In this document: positions 1 through 12,027 of the stretch, one piece after another
Layout of the letters: each line of letters starts with the position of its first letter
Numbering within the stretch: position 1 is the stretch's first letter
Assembly: GCA_021307315.1 (NCBI GenBank)
Contig: JAJSPD010000075.1
Span: forward strand, 1-64,000
Reading direction: 5' to 3'
Origin: Bisporella sp. PMI_857
Lineage: Eukaryota; Ascomycota; Leotiomycetes; Helotiales; Helotiaceae
DNA: 64,000 nucleotides
The notes under the pieces: model-generated
The model's database searches: none
Seen by the model: only the letters and a program-made list of their open reading frames with translations
Told to the model about the DNA's origin: nothing
Translations under genes and position numbers: made by a program

Positions 1-82
1 ATATTCTTAAAATTCTGCCAGTCCGCCTTACATTCTTGTAGAGGGGTTTGACTGTAGTTTCTATATTTAGTTAATATTGTCG

Positions 83-210
83 GGGCCCCATTGGGGTCCC
101 GCGGGTCGGGGTCAAAATACACAACCCACCCCACGGGGGAAGCGAGCCTCGAAGACCCGACCCATGGGACCCCGTGGGTCGGGGGCCCCGGCCCGCCCCG
201 TGGGTTTCTG
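83..210. repeat. GC-rich inverted-repeat block
   Basis: A strongly GC-rich island in an otherwise AT-leaning region. The segment at about 94-114 (GGGGTCCCGCGGGTCGGGGT) is nearly the reverse complement of the segment at about 153-172, so the two arms could form a roughly 20-bp stem around a 40-bp loop. A third related block follows at about 172-195. I see no coding signal. It may be part of a transposon terminus, but I cannot assign a family. Confidence 0.5.
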
Positions 211-443
211 CGCAGTCTACTCCTTTGGTGTGTGTCGAATTGTGTGATGGCATACCCTGCGCCTGCGTTGCCGTTCTCCAGCTTTGAGCCGTCGATGTAT
301 ACCACTATCTGATTTTCCGGGATGGAAGCGACGTGGTTGGCGAATATCGACGCACGTTGTTCTTTGGTATGTGCGGGGTCTGGGGCTCCTACTCGCCTTC
401 GGCCAGCATATCGAGCTGTTCCGAGGGAGGGAGGGAGAGAAGT

Positions 444-647
444 TGTCACGGCCCTGGCCCTATCTCGCTTAGAGCCTCGCTTAGACTGGCCCCTGGCTAG
501 TCTCCTGTATATAAAGCGCTGCTTTCCTTCCCTTCTTCTGTCTGTAGCTTGTTCTCTTCGTTATAACAATTGATAGCCGTTCACACCTTTGAGTCCTTCT
601 GCCTGAGATCTATGGATCGAGATCCCTGTTCGACTTGAGTTGTTACA
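444..647 (+). mobile_element. Solo LTR, family R1, copy 1
   Basis: It starts TGTCACGGCC and ends GAGTTGTTACA, giving TG...CA ends. It contains a TATA-like TATATAAAGCGCTG and a downstream CTGTCTGTAGCTTGTTCTCT block. Closely similar copies lie at about 51175-51417 and 59811-60064, and a reversed fragment at 45692-45740. The five bases on either side do not match, so a target-site duplication is not visible. No internal retrotransposon coding region is attached. Confidence 0.65.
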
Positions 648-1560
648 AAATGCCTCTTCCAATAAGTTCCACTTTCAATAACTGCCTTAATCAAACTGGG
701 TCTCGCGTGTGGTTAGTAGCAAGCGAGCTTGAAGATTATTCCTCCAAGTGTTCAATGTCCTATTGTCGGCGACTGAAGCGAGACCTGCTGGGGACACGAG
801 GGTGCTGGGGGTTAGTCGGGGTGAGAGAATGAGATGGGATTCACTGTTGTGACGTGTTGACTGCCTGATCTATCTCCATGTCCAAACGTCCTGTGGCAAT
901 AGCGAACTTGATCGTTGCTCGAACCGCGTCTATATTTGGTGTCCATGTCTCTGGATCAGATGGGGCTTTCCTCCCAAGATGGAAGGAGAGGTTGCCTCTT
1001 CTTGTGTCCGTCAATGCTAGCATTTGCGTTCGGTGTGCGTCCCATCTCGTGCATCGGAAAAGGAAGTGCTTGACAGTTTCTGCGGCCTGTCCGCAGGCAC
1101 ATTGGTCAGATTCCGCTGCTCCAATCCGGTGAAGATATCCGTTCAGTCGTGCCATTCCTGTACGGAGCTGTGCTAATACGCTCGCTTCTCTGCGCCAGAG
1201 ACCGTCGCATAGGATACGAGTATGTTTTCCTGGCAGGGCGGTGTCTATTTCTCTGGAATACTTCCCCACCTCGTCCGGTAGTGTCCTTATTGCCTTTTCT
1301 GCTTTCCCACTGTTGATAGTTGTAGATTTGGCTTGCTGACCAATAGTATCTGGTAACTCGGGTCTGCCTCGTCCGGGGGCACGTGCTGCGGCGAGTATGC
1401 TTTAGGAAGGTGGATAAAGTGAATTCCCCTACGGCGACCCTGAATTGGCTACTTTCTAATATGCATCTGGGTGGCGCATGCGGCTTTGCTTCTCGCAACG
1501 GCTGCCTGCCAATTTTAGCCGGCTCATAAAAATCAATACTATTCCCCCTCTGAGGCATCT
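648..1560 (-). mobile_element. LINE 3' fragment (RNase H and zinc-knuckle region)
   Basis: On the minus strand an open stretch at 841-1269 and its upstream extension are clearly homologous to the LINE protein at 62592-63662. Both share the segments around KAIRTLPD, the block ALPGKHTR, the block VLAQLRTGM.LNGYL and the Cys-rich segment ESDQCACGQA..TVKHFLF. The 3' untranslated part also aligns with that copy down to the edge of the R1 LTR at 647. The 5' limit near 1560 is approximate; upstream similarity is broken by an insertion or rearrangement. It lacks reverse transcriptase, so it is a dead 5'-truncated copy. Confidence 0.75.
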
Positions 1561-1817
1561 AACTTATCTTGACTAAACAACCTCTGGAATTTACGTTACC
1601 TGGATCAGCCCAATTTTTTTAATTTTTTTTTTTTTAAATTTGGGTTGCTTTTGGTGACTGGCGGCTGTGCTGATTGATCCATATTATTGCCTCTGCTACT
1701 CTCTACTTGTGGCCTGAGGCCGCAACCACTCTTTTCCAAAACCTCGCGTTGGTTTCCAAGCATCAAGCAAGTCTTGCATGCTACGCTCCTTAGCCATTCA
1801 TTACCTTAGCTTGCATA

Positions 1818-4800
1818 ATGAACGTTGAATTGACGGCCGTCTCTGCTGTATCGAGCGTGTCGTTTGTTCTGATCGCGCTCTCGACCATTCCGTCGGTATG
1901 GAGGCTTGCCAAGCACACGAGGCACGTTGGGGCCGCCAATGAGACGGCGCTGTATGAGGATGAGGATGGCGTTGCCACAGAAGAGTCGATGGCTCGATTC
2001 AATACAAAATGGCACTTTAGAGGCATATTTGCTGTTGTTGGTGCTGGCTTGATCACATCACTAGGAACCGCCATCGCTGTCGCTGTGAGAAAGAATGTTG
2101 GTTATCCAGACTTGGCTCTCGCCCAATTGTGGCTGCTGTTTCCATCATGGGTATATTCCTCTTACATCATAGGTCTTGCTTCGGATTGCTTACATGTCCT
2201 AGATCTTCCTGCTTCTGCAAATCATTGATACTTCGTTAGTCTCAAACTGTGTCCTCAGGTTCGAACGTGGTGCGTTCAACTTGTTTTCTGCGGTCCTCAT
2301 TGCTATTCTCGCTTGGACTCCCCTAATTGGCGACATTCCTGCATTTTTTGACAATATCATCTTGCCCACGCTTGCAACAACTCAGATCGCCGAAGCTGCA
2401 ACAGTAGCCGTCGTCCTGTTCTGCATTGAGAGACGTCCCGATGTCTATCGCAATGGCCACTTGGTTGAACGCCAATTTCAAGGCTCTCTTTGGTCTAGGT
2501 ACACCTATTCCTGGGCTGAACATATCTTAGATGAGGCAGCTGCAAAGAACATTGATGCAAAAGAACTTCCTGCATTAGATGCCACAGCGAGCGCAAAAGA
2601 TGTAGGTGAGAAGTTTAAGAACATGGCGCTCAAGCCTAGCACGGCACTATGGAAACTAATCTTCTGGAGGCTTCGATGGACTCTCATCTGGCAATGGATC
2701 GTCATCGCCTTTTCATGCTTTTTTGATGTTGGCCCAGAATTCGCCATGTTAAGAATACTCCAGTACCTCGAAGCACGAAGAGACTTTGAGGCACCAGATG
2801 CACGCGCGTGGCTTTGGGTTGGCGCCATGCTTCTGATCACTGTTGGTTCAACTATTATTGATCATCGGGTCATGTGGTCTATGATAGCAGATGTGGCTAT
2901 TCCCATCAGGTCCACCCTGACGACACTACTCTTCGAGAAGGTGGTCCGCCTTAAGGATGTAGGGGAGGCTACCGATGCCGTCGAAAAGAAGGGAGAAGGA
3001 GCAACAGCAGATGGTGTGGATAAAGCTCAATCATCTGAAGCGCCGGAGCCAGATAAGACCAACAAGCCGACTCGTCAGACCCAGCAAGATGTTGTGAACA
3101 TATTCGCTGTAGATACTAACATGGTAGCCATGTTTGCTGCAAACCAACAGATGTATATCAACTTTGCGTTCAGAGTTTTCATTGTTATTGCGTTCATGTG
3201 GTACCTGGCTGGTTGAAAAACAATGCTTATTGGAATGATATCAATGAATATCACTATGCCTATGAACAACAAGCTTGGGCGAAGATATGCTGCATACCAG
3301 CAAGCATTAATGAAGGCAAGAGACGAGAAGACTACTATTATCACCGAAGTTCTCAATGGAATCAGACAGATCAAGTTCTCAGCTACCGAGGAACAGTGGT
3401 TCAGAAAGATCAAAGATGTTCGTGAAAACGAGCTCAGAACATTATGGCAAGCCAAATTAGCAACGGTCATCATGGGCCTGGCATCAGATCTTACTCCTGT
3501 GCTTTTCGCTGTTTTTACATTATCTTCATATTCTTATTTTGAAGGCGATCTAATTCCATCAGTCGCATTCACAGCGATTAGCTTATTCATCCAGATGGAA
3601 GGTCTGACTAATATGCTTCCATACTTGATGACATTGGGAGTCAACGCCAAGGTCAGTTGTGACCGTATTGACAAATACCTGAATGCACCAGAACGGGAAC
3701 AAACAACCTTTCCAGGAGAATCTGTCGGCTTTCACAATGCGACAATTAGCTTCCCTACTAACTCTAAGGACGAAACTGAAGAACGATTCATCATGCGTGA
3801 CATCACTTTGGAGTTTCCTAGTGAAGAATTAAGTGTGATCTCGGGCCCGATTGGAGCTGGAAAATCATTGCTTCTCGCTGCTATCCTCGGCGAGTCTGAG
3901 TTGTTGTCAGGCTATATTACGGTTCCTCGACCCCCTTCGCTCGACGCCCGATTCGATAGCAAGGCCAACGCAGACAATTGGATCCTGCCTTCCGCCATCG
4001 CATACATTGCACAGACTCCCTGGATTGAGAATGCGACCATCAAGAACAACATCTTGTTTGGACTTCCAGAAGACCCCGTCAGATATGAAAAGGTCATCAA
4101 AGCATGCGCATTAACAAAAGATCTTGCAATGTTTGATGACAGGGATCAGACGGAGGTAGGTGCTCAAGGTATCAGTCTCAGTGGAGGACAGAAATGGCGT
4201 TTGACACTGGCTCGTGCTTTCTATTCTCGTGCGGGAATATTGATTATGGATGATATATTCTCTGCTCTTGACGCCCATGTAGGCAAGGAGATCTACGACA
4301 ATGCGCTTATGGGTGAGCTCTCGATAGGAAGGACCCGTATCCTGGTTACCCACCATGTCTCTTTATGTCTTCCACGTGCCAAATATGCTGTCAGGCTTGG
4401 TGCACAAGGGACGTTGGAACATGCTGGATTTGTGACAGAACTGAAACAATCTAGAAGCTTCGACGATATCCTCAATGCCGAAGATGCTGAAGTCCGGGGA
4501 GAAACGAGATCTAGCCCTGATTTAGCTTCGTCCGGGACAACGCTTCGTGATGAAGCCCAAGGATCCATTGTTGTCCTCGAGGATGTGCCGACCGTTCCGA
4601 AATCTACCCCGAAGAAGTTGGTCGAGGATGAAAAGAGAGAAACTGGAAGAGTAAAGAGAAATGTCTATACTGGATATCTTAGCTCCACTGGTGGTATACC
4701 GTTCTGGGGATTTGTTATTATTGTTTACTTTGTGGCGCAAGGTCTAGCCATGAGTCGCTCATGGTGGGTCAAGATATGGACTTCTAGCTACGAGCACTCG

Positions 4801-6755
4801 CACGGTCAAATCATGGTTCAGAACGCAACTCTCCTTCCTTCATATGGACACACCTTCCAGACTCAGTTCCTGGCTCATCCCAAAGTATCCACCTTTTTAT
4901 CTCCGAAACCATCTTCATCGGAGTCAAACCTACTTTACTATCTGGGTATCTATGTCGGAATTTCGTTGATTTTGATTGTTGTGGTCGCTTTTCGTTCCTA
5001 CTTTGTTTACCGCGGCGCCCTCACCGGATCTCGGAAATTGTTCGAAGATATGACTTATAGCGTTCTTCGCACTCCCCTTCGCTGGCTTGATACCGTTCCC
5101 ACTGGAAGAATCTTAAACCGCTTCACCGCTGACTTTCAAAATATCGATTCTACTTTGGGATTGTATTTCGGAATTTTTTGCTCAGCAATTCTCGGTCTGA
5201 TTGGCATCTGGGTTACGGGGTTAGTAGACCTTTCTTGTGAGTCGTTAGCGCTAATCTAATCCTGTCTAGGGCCATCATCTCACCTTATATGCTTATCAGC
5301 TCTATCTTTTTGCTTGGTATGCTCTCTCACTTCATGAAAAATACATAAATAGTTAATTATTTGCAGGGTCATGCGTTTATATGACACGTCGATATCTCAA
5401 TGGAGCCCGCACCATTAAACGACTCGAGTCAATACAGAAATCCCCTATGATCTCACACTTCAGCTCGTCTTTAGAAGGTCTCTCCACAATTCGCGCCTTT
5501 GGAAACGCGCCTGTATTCGTGGATAGAATGTACGTGCTTATCGACGCCTTTGCGGACTCCACCTGGCACAACTGGCTTTTCAGCAATTGGATCGGTTTCC
5601 GTATGGCAATAGTTGGGTCTTGCTTCTCATCGATTGTCGCTGCTTTCATTGTCAGTACAAATGGTATAGATGCTAGTCTGGCTGGGTTTGCTCTAGCATT
5701 CGCTTTAGACTATCGTGGTGCAGCAATGAGAATTATTCGATTAGTAGCTAATATTGAACTGGATATGAACGCTGCTGAGCGTGTTTTTGAGTACTGCAAT
5801 ATTGATATGGAAAATCAGGGAGGCATTGATAATCTGCGAGCCTCCTGGCCTGAAGAAGGAAAGTTAGAAGTTACCGACTTAGAGGTTGGTTATGCGGAGG
5901 GATTGCCTTCGATTTTGAAGGGACTCACATTCAAAGCCGACTCTAATCAGCGTATTGGAGTCGTAGGCAGAACCGGAGCAGGTAAAAAGTCACGACCTTT
6001 TCCACGTCACACATTCAGCTAACCTGCCAGGAAAATCAACCCTCTCCCTAGCACTCTTCCGCTTCCTCGAAGCTCGCAAAGGAAGTATCATCATCGATGA
6101 AATTGATATCTCTACGATCAAGCTCCATGACCTCCGAACCCGCCTCGCAATCATCCCCCAGGATCCAGTACTTTTCTCTGGCCCCATCCGCTCAAATCTC
6201 GACCCTTTTGACGAGTTCTCAGACTACCAGATCAAAGAGGTCCTCGCTCGCGTTCACCTCACGCCGTCTGTCGACAATACACCTACCCCAGAGCCCCTCG
6301 TCGATGCTAGCGAAGCGGTCAACGAAAGTGAAACTACTACAATTATTAGTGACAACGGAAACGCAAATATCTTCCTCGATCTCTCATCTCCCATCTCCAG
6401 CGGTGGCACTAACCTCTCTCAAGGTCAAAAACAATTACTGTGCTTAGCTCGCGCTATCCTCTCGCGTCCTCGTGTTCTAATTCTTGATGAGGCAACTTCT
6501 GCGGTGGATATGTCGACTGACGCCCTTATCCAGCGCTCTATCAGAGAGGAATTCGCGAATACGACGCTTCTGGTTGTAGCTCACAGACTGAGCACGGTTG
6601 CGGACTTTGATAGGATCCTTGTTATGAGAGATGGTGTGGCGGCCGAGTTTGGAAGTCCCAAAGAGTTGTTGCAGACTGAGGATGGTGTATTCAAGGGAAT
6701 GGTTGGTCAAAGTGGTCAGAGGGAAGAATTGGAGAAGACTATCTTAGGGTTGTGA
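1818..6755 (+). pseudogene. ABCC-type (MRP-like) ABC transporter with one in-frame stop
   Basis: This is a full-length fungal multidrug-resistance-protein type exporter. Exons inferred from splice signals and frame are 1818-2150, 2203-5219, 5270-5316, 5367-5981 and 6031-6755; they sum to 1,579 codons, normal for ABCC proteins. Hydrophobic TMD0/TMD1 come first, then NBD1 (Walker A GPIGAGKS near 3847, signature LSGGQ near 4175, Walker B ILIMDD near 4240), then TMD2. NBD2 follows, with Walker A GRTGAGKST spliced across the last intron, a degenerate signature NLSQGQ and Walker B VLILDEATSAVD near 6480. All introns are about 50 bp. The only defect I see is a TGA at 3214-3216, within an otherwise continuous conserved transmembrane stretch where the family usually has Trp. 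It is thus a young pseudogene, or possibly a sequence error. The substrate cannot be told. Confidence 0.9.
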
Positions 6756-7149
6756 TGCTGTAACAGGTTTTGTGCGGTCGGGAAGATCTCTTGTGTAACT
6801 TGCTATGCGTTGAGTTTAGGGCGTGATGCCTGTTGATAGAATATAGACTTGTTCATGTGATGGAGTTGCAATCTCCTACATTGCCTCGGGTTTTAAATGT
6901 GTCATGGCCTAGATTAAAGGGAGTTTAAATATACGGAAAAGAGTTAAAATAGGAAACGGTAGGGTTAAACTCCTAGAACGAACCTGTGGAAGGAAGCAGT
7001 CAATTACTCACTCAATCGAGACCATCATATTCATGCACCCTGGATTCCTGGTGTTGGAGATGTTTTATTCAGTCAGTGTTGGCAGTAGTATAAAAAGTGT
7101 AAATACTCCATGTGTGGCAGGTCTTGAATACGTACAGCGTGCGATATAT
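6756..7149. other. Intergenic region after the ABC transporter
   Basis: I see no coding signal here. The start would be the 3' UTR of the transporter gene; the rest is unassigned spacer leading to a solo LTR. Confidence 0.4.
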
Positions 7150-7378
7150 TGTTGAACAGGCTAGGTCTAAGGATCATACCTAGTCTATTGTAGGCACCGG
7201 TAGGCACCTGTAGGCAACGGTAGGCAACAGCAGGTGTCAGTGTGATGACATGTGAGTATCGTACCTCTATAAGTAGAGGGATTATCTCCTGTAGTTTAGG
7301 TTCTACAACTTTCAGCAATTGACACTGTTTGCCCTATACTCTCTGAAGGCCACGTGACCATTTCCCTCTATTTGAACA
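7150..7378 (+). mobile_element. Solo LTR, family R2, copy 1
   Basis: The element begins TGTTGAACAGGCTAGG and ends TTTGAACA. It is flanked on both sides by the 5-bp target duplication TATAT (7145-7149 and 7379-7383), which fixes its ends. Inside is a short run of TAGGCAACGG-like repeats and a palindromic GTGAGTATC block shared with copies at 11457-11714 and 45774-46034. No coding region is attached. Confidence 0.8.
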
Positions 7379-7487
7379 TATATCTTCATACTATACCGTA
7401 CCAGGAAGCTTGACAGACATGTCATACGTACACTGTACAAACTGGGAGTGCAAAAGTGCACTCCCTATATAGCCTACCTCACCGGCG

Positions 7488-9872
7488 CTACACCTCGCTG
7501 TCGCTCCCGTTGAAGCTATTCCCAACCCCCATTGGTTCTAATATATTGAATTCCTTGATTTTAAACCACGATTTCAGACATTCTAACGCCTCTAATAGCT
7601 CAATACCAATACGATTTTGACGATCTTCAAGCGTAAGACCGCAACTCGAGAATAACCGCTCGACGTCAGCTGACATGCATGGTACTGACAATATATTAAT
7701 CGCCATCTTGCTCAAGTGAGGGTATTTGTGTTTTTGACTTGATTCTAACCACCAAGCTATTGGGTCGTCTGTCCACTCAATCTTCTCTTTGATATATCGA
7801 ATATATTCATCGTCACTAGCTGTAGCATCGTTGAGTTGGGCCAGTGCCTTGGCCTTATGTCTTTGAAGATGCTCTGCGAATTGGCTGACCGGTTTGGAAG
7901 GTTTTGATAGAACTGAACTAGCTGTTGGAAATGCCGTAATATCTGAAACTCCAGTGCGAGATACAGTATTAACTGGTTTGTATTTGGACTCCCACAACTG
8001 CTTCACTAGCCTCTGCAAAAGTTAGTTCTATATTGATAAGACCTTCTTACTAAAGAGTCAAAGACTGTATTTACCTGAGCTTTTGGCAACCATGCTGGCT
8101 CCCAGTTGTCTTGAATATATTGCCACTTGTAACCAGGGTGCAATACAATTGCAGCTGTATATGCAGGAGACTCGTCAGTAAGGTGGTAATACTTCTTCAT
8201 TTTCTCCCAGCCATTTTGGTAGAGCGGAGCCATAATGGTATCGTTTTGATATTGAGCTCTACCGCCTTCAAATTGACCTATAATGAAGTCCATAGCAGGC
8301 AGTCCCTTAGTAAGTGGTACTGCAGAGCCTTCCAAGGACTTAGTAGCTTCTTTCAATACTGATAGCATAGTATTGATTTTATCAAGGGTCTCCCACTCCT
8401 CCTCGTCCAACCTATCGGGTGCTATCTCGTCGTCACCCCATACATCAAGGAACTGGTTAATAGCCTCCATAATCTCTTCATTTGTAACTCTCTCAATTTG
8501 TTTTTGCCATGAATTCCACCTAGTTGTATTATCGTGGGGAATTCGACGATTTTTGGAGATTGCAAGAAAGTTCTGAAGACGCTGTTCAGTGCGACTAATC
8601 CATATATTAATATTATGGAGCTTTCCCAACGGCCCTTTCTTTCTCCAAGCTAGCAACTCGGCCTCTGTAGCTTTGATTCGAGTGCTATTATCATCGCCTT
8701 GGAGATCTTCATCTTTAGTAGCAAAAAGAAAGGACTGGGCGGCCAGGTTGATTATATGGCCAAAGCAGCGTATACGGTGAGAGGTAGGTCGTATTTAATT
8801 GAATAGTTTTGTGCAAGCTCCAGAAAGGTTTGCCAATTCAATACAAAAGATATAAAGACATAAAGACATACTGATTGAAATACTTTCATCATTGTATCGT
8901 TATTAGGCGCATTGTCCATATTGAAATACCCTAATTTTGTAGCAAGACCCCACTTATTAATCACTTCCATCACATATTTAGCCATATTATCCCCATCGTG
9001 AGCTCCCTCTACTATCTTCAAAGACAGCACAGATGTCTCTAATGTACCGCCTTCTGTCACATATGCGGCCGTATTCCAAGCACCGGGAGCCTATTAGGTG
9101 AACTCCAAAGGTCTGCCATAATATGAATATCTGACAGGGCGCTCTGGAGCCTCTGAATTTGGCTATCTTCTTGATTTTATACTGGCGAAAGACCCACTCT
9201 CGCACAGTATTATGAGAATGCGGAAGCCAGTTGTCGACCTCCTTATTAAATAATATAGAAGATCGCGGAACTGCTGACATCGACAAGACGTAACGGTTCG
9301 TTACAAGCCGTGATGAATCGTATATATAGGATTTCGAGTGTATCGCCATTAATTGATGTCCCTAGGGTATCATTAAGTCTGCGCCTTTTTTGAGAGTGTA
9401 TCTGGCCTTCTTTTTGCGCAGTATCAATAACACTTTGCTGTCTTTTGGCTCGTTCCTGTCGAGGCGAATCTGCAGTGATTCCATGCGTTTTGAGGTGAGC
9501 TTTGATAGCTGTATTACCGCCATTGAGTCTGTAGGTTTTGTCCCACGATTCAGGACAATACTTGCACTTCCATACACGGTTAATATGGAGACACTGGCCA
9601 TTGTCTTTCTTGGTGTAATATAGCGTCTCTGGATCAGGATCTGGCATATGTCTGAAGACCCAAGCTGTACGAGGCTTGGCGTGTGCGCTTTTTGAAGCTG
9701 CAGATGAAGTCTCAGATGTCTGGGAGCTTGGCATATCTGGGAAGTCGTTATCTAATAAGATTAAGTCTGATAGCTCTGATGGTGCTGCTATTGATTCAGG
9801 AGCCGTAAGCTGACTTAAAGAAGGTTGAGAAGCTTGCGTAGCTTGGAATTGGAGCCTTGATTGGACAGGCAT
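7488..9872 (-). mobile_element. Decayed hAT-family DNA transposon (coding part)
   Basis: On the minus strand the parts of a hAT transposase appear in order but in different frames. First is an N-terminal BED-type zinc finger (C-x2-C then HLKTH, about 9590-9480). A catalytic-core segment with KLGYFNMDNAPNNDT lies around 8930-8890. The motif CFGHIINLAAQSFLF lies near 8770-8720, and a C-terminal hAT dimerisation segment with ILSVPCMSADVERLFSS lies near 7690-7640. A plausible intron lies at 8013-8074 (GTAAAT...TTTGCAG). The frame changes between the remaining pieces are partly introns and partly decay; a TAA precedes the HIINL motif. Termini are uncertain. A short palindrome GGGAGTGCA...TGCACTCCC lies near 7445-7466, and a similar GTGCACTCC near 10603 may mark the ends. 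Confidence 0.85.
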
Positions 9873-9987
9873 AGTGCAAAAATGCGTAGAGGTAAAAGAA
9901 GTAAGTAGTTGAGAAAGTGGTATTAGTCAAGGAAAAAGAATTGGAGGGAACATACCAATATTTATACGCGTTCGCGTATGTAAACAA

Positions 9988-10595
9988 CTAAATCACTAAA
10001 TGTTCCACCACGCCGGCTTTAATAACAACACTATCAAATTAAAAATAAAGTAAATATATTACGCGATTAGCTTCTTACCTTTCAAATGGTATAGTTCCGA
10101 AGAAAATCGGTGGTGGTTTAGTAAAAAGGCAAGTTATATAAGAAGATAACTTAAAATGCAATATATCTTAGTGTCAGATTTTTAAATTTGGATCTTAAAA
10201 TTAAGAAATTTTATAGCAACACTAAATCTTAACTAAATAACTTTAAATTGCACCGATTGAAAGCTCTTGCTTTATAGAATTAATGTATATAATTAGCTTA
10301 ATATAATATTGTGAATATATGTCTCTATAATTTAATATCAAGAGAGTAGTGTAGTAGTTGTTTGCCCTTCTATTTAAGCGAGCGTAATCTAAAAATAATC
10401 TATGTTTTGAGCTTGATATAATAACGAATATATATAACGAAAAATTAATTTTTGGTTCATTATAAAGCTATTGATTAGATCTTTCAATATAGATTGATTA
10501 CATATAAAATTGTGGTTGTCGTGGGGATCTAGAAGGTTGCGATTCAAGAGCTTTTTTAGTACGATTTTGGTGGGTTTGGGGTCTCCCTAGACCTT
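9988..10595. other. AT-rich non-coding stretch upstream of the hAT coding part
   Basis: This is very AT-rich, with no protein-coding signal and no clear repeats. It probably represents the 5' non-coding part of the hAT element, or DNA degraded by C-to-T mutation. I cannot separate these options. Confidence 0.4.
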
Positions 10596-11456
10596 GTGTC
10601 CTTGTGCACTCCAAGTATGAAGATATATTCATATACCGTACCAGATACACTCTAGTATACTTAATAAGCATACGCACAGTGTGCAAATTAATATTAATAA
10701 TACGCACAGTGTATACTCCGAGTGTAAAATGTGCACTAGATTCACAGGGTGTACTACTGACTACACTGACGACGACGACAAGGCGGGGTCGAAAGCGTAA
10801 GAGTGCCGCGCGTGAGGCGCGGATGAGCGACGCCCCCGAGCCAACGAGTGCCTTGGTGGTGCAGGCCAGTAGAACACAGATTGCGGAGATTGCGCCCGAA
10901 CCATTTCGAGCGTCAGTAGCGCGGATGCGGTAGTAGAGGCTAAGATTGCCATTTATAGAGGATCCGATCGGTCTTGCTGGCTCGCGCTGGCGTTACGACC
11001 TGTTGCTGTATAATAGCTTAGATTTGATGTTTAGTCTTCGTCAGATTTTGACACGATAGGTTATGGCCAGCCTTTGACATTCCTCTCTTGTGCTTGCTCT
11101 TAGATGCCTTGTAATGGCCAACACCTGCCATCGTCGTGCTCGCCGTTATCGTACGCCCTTTCACCGTGCCATCTTCACTCTGCGCTCTTCACTGTGCCGT
11201 CTTCACTATGCCGTCTTCATTATACCATCGTCATATATCGTGGGTAGTATCGCCTTTGGTTGTCGTGGGCATAGCTCGCCACCGTTGTTACGGCGCCACT
11301 ACGTCACCCCTAGGCTGCTTTTAAGGTCCTGACGCGGTCATCGCAGTCTGGCGTGCTGTTATCATGCTCGTTTCGGTACTCCTGGAGCCCTTATAGACTC
11401 TGTCATCAGTAACATCATCTTCGAATTTGTCAGCAATCTTGTATGAGGAGCGAATT
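10596..11456. other. Unassigned spacer with short tandem repeats
   Basis: A 109-codon open stretch at 10604-10933 has no recognisable domain and is probably chance. At about 11161-11235 a unit close to GTGCCGTCTTCACTAT repeats about four to five times imperfectly. Twice near 10670-10710 the sequence ACGCACAGTGT occurs. No gene is supported. Confidence 0.35.
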
Positions 11457-11714
11457 TGTTATAAGAGAGTCATGTGGCCTTCAGAGAGTATGGGGTAAAA
11501 CGAGTCAATTTGCTAAAGGTTATAGAACTACGAACTACAGGAAAGCATCTCTCTACTTATAGAGATGTGATACTCACACGTGAGTATCACGTACGACGTA
11601 ACGGATACGTCAGTAGATTCAACATCAAAGCTAAAATACGTATGTTCATACGCATGCGTATCCAGAACTTCCCCAATAGGCTAGGTATGATCCTTAGACC
11701 TAGCCTGTTTAACA
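11457..11714 (-). mobile_element. Solo LTR, family R2, copy 2
   Basis: This is a reverse-oriented copy of the R2 LTR: it reads TGTTATAAGAG at the left and GTTTAACA at the right. The flanking five bases (GAATT, CAACA) do not match, so the original target duplication is lost. It sits directly against the truncated TPR gene fragment that follows, consistent with insertion into that gene followed by loss of the left flank. Confidence 0.75.
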
Positions 11715-12027
11715 CAACAACCTAGGCTTGCCCTACGCCGACCGAGGCAAGCTTGCGGAGGCGAAGGCGATGTACACTCGGGCGCTACAAGGCTACGAGA
11801 ATGCACTTGGTCCTGAAATTTTGCACTCACATTTACCGGCTTTGGACACTATGTTTGTCTTTGGCGACCTCTTCTCGCGGACAGGCCGGAAAGACATGGC
11901 CAAGGAAATGTACAGTCGGGCATTGTCTGGGTACACAATTATTCAAGGACCTTCCTCGAAATGGTGTAGGGAGCTCGAAGATCGGCTTCAAGCGTTGCAA
12001 GCTGCGCCTATCGAGTCGGAAGGGGTA
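11715..12027 (+). pseudogene. C-terminal TPR fragment of an NLR
   Basis: The reading frame starts in the middle of a kinesin-light-chain type TPR (NNLGLPYADRGKLAEA) and continues through RALQGYENALGP, MFVFGDLFS.TGRKDMAKEMY and GPSSKWCRELEDRLQALQ. This matches, nearly residue for residue, the C-terminus of the HET-NB-ARC-TPR gene at 36417-39390. It is a paralogue reduced to its last two or so repeats. It is cut on the left by the R2 LTR and on the right by the MITE at 12028-12448. It would not give a functional receptor. Confidence 0.85.

Noticed and set aside
3195..3275. A small intron removing the TGA at 3214 in the ABC transporter
   Set aside because: No suitable acceptor lies within range, and conserved transporter sequence continues without a gap on both sides of the stop.
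10604..10933. 109-codon plus-strand ORF
   Set aside because: No domain; it lies between transposon remains and contains repeated ACGCACAGTGT motifs.
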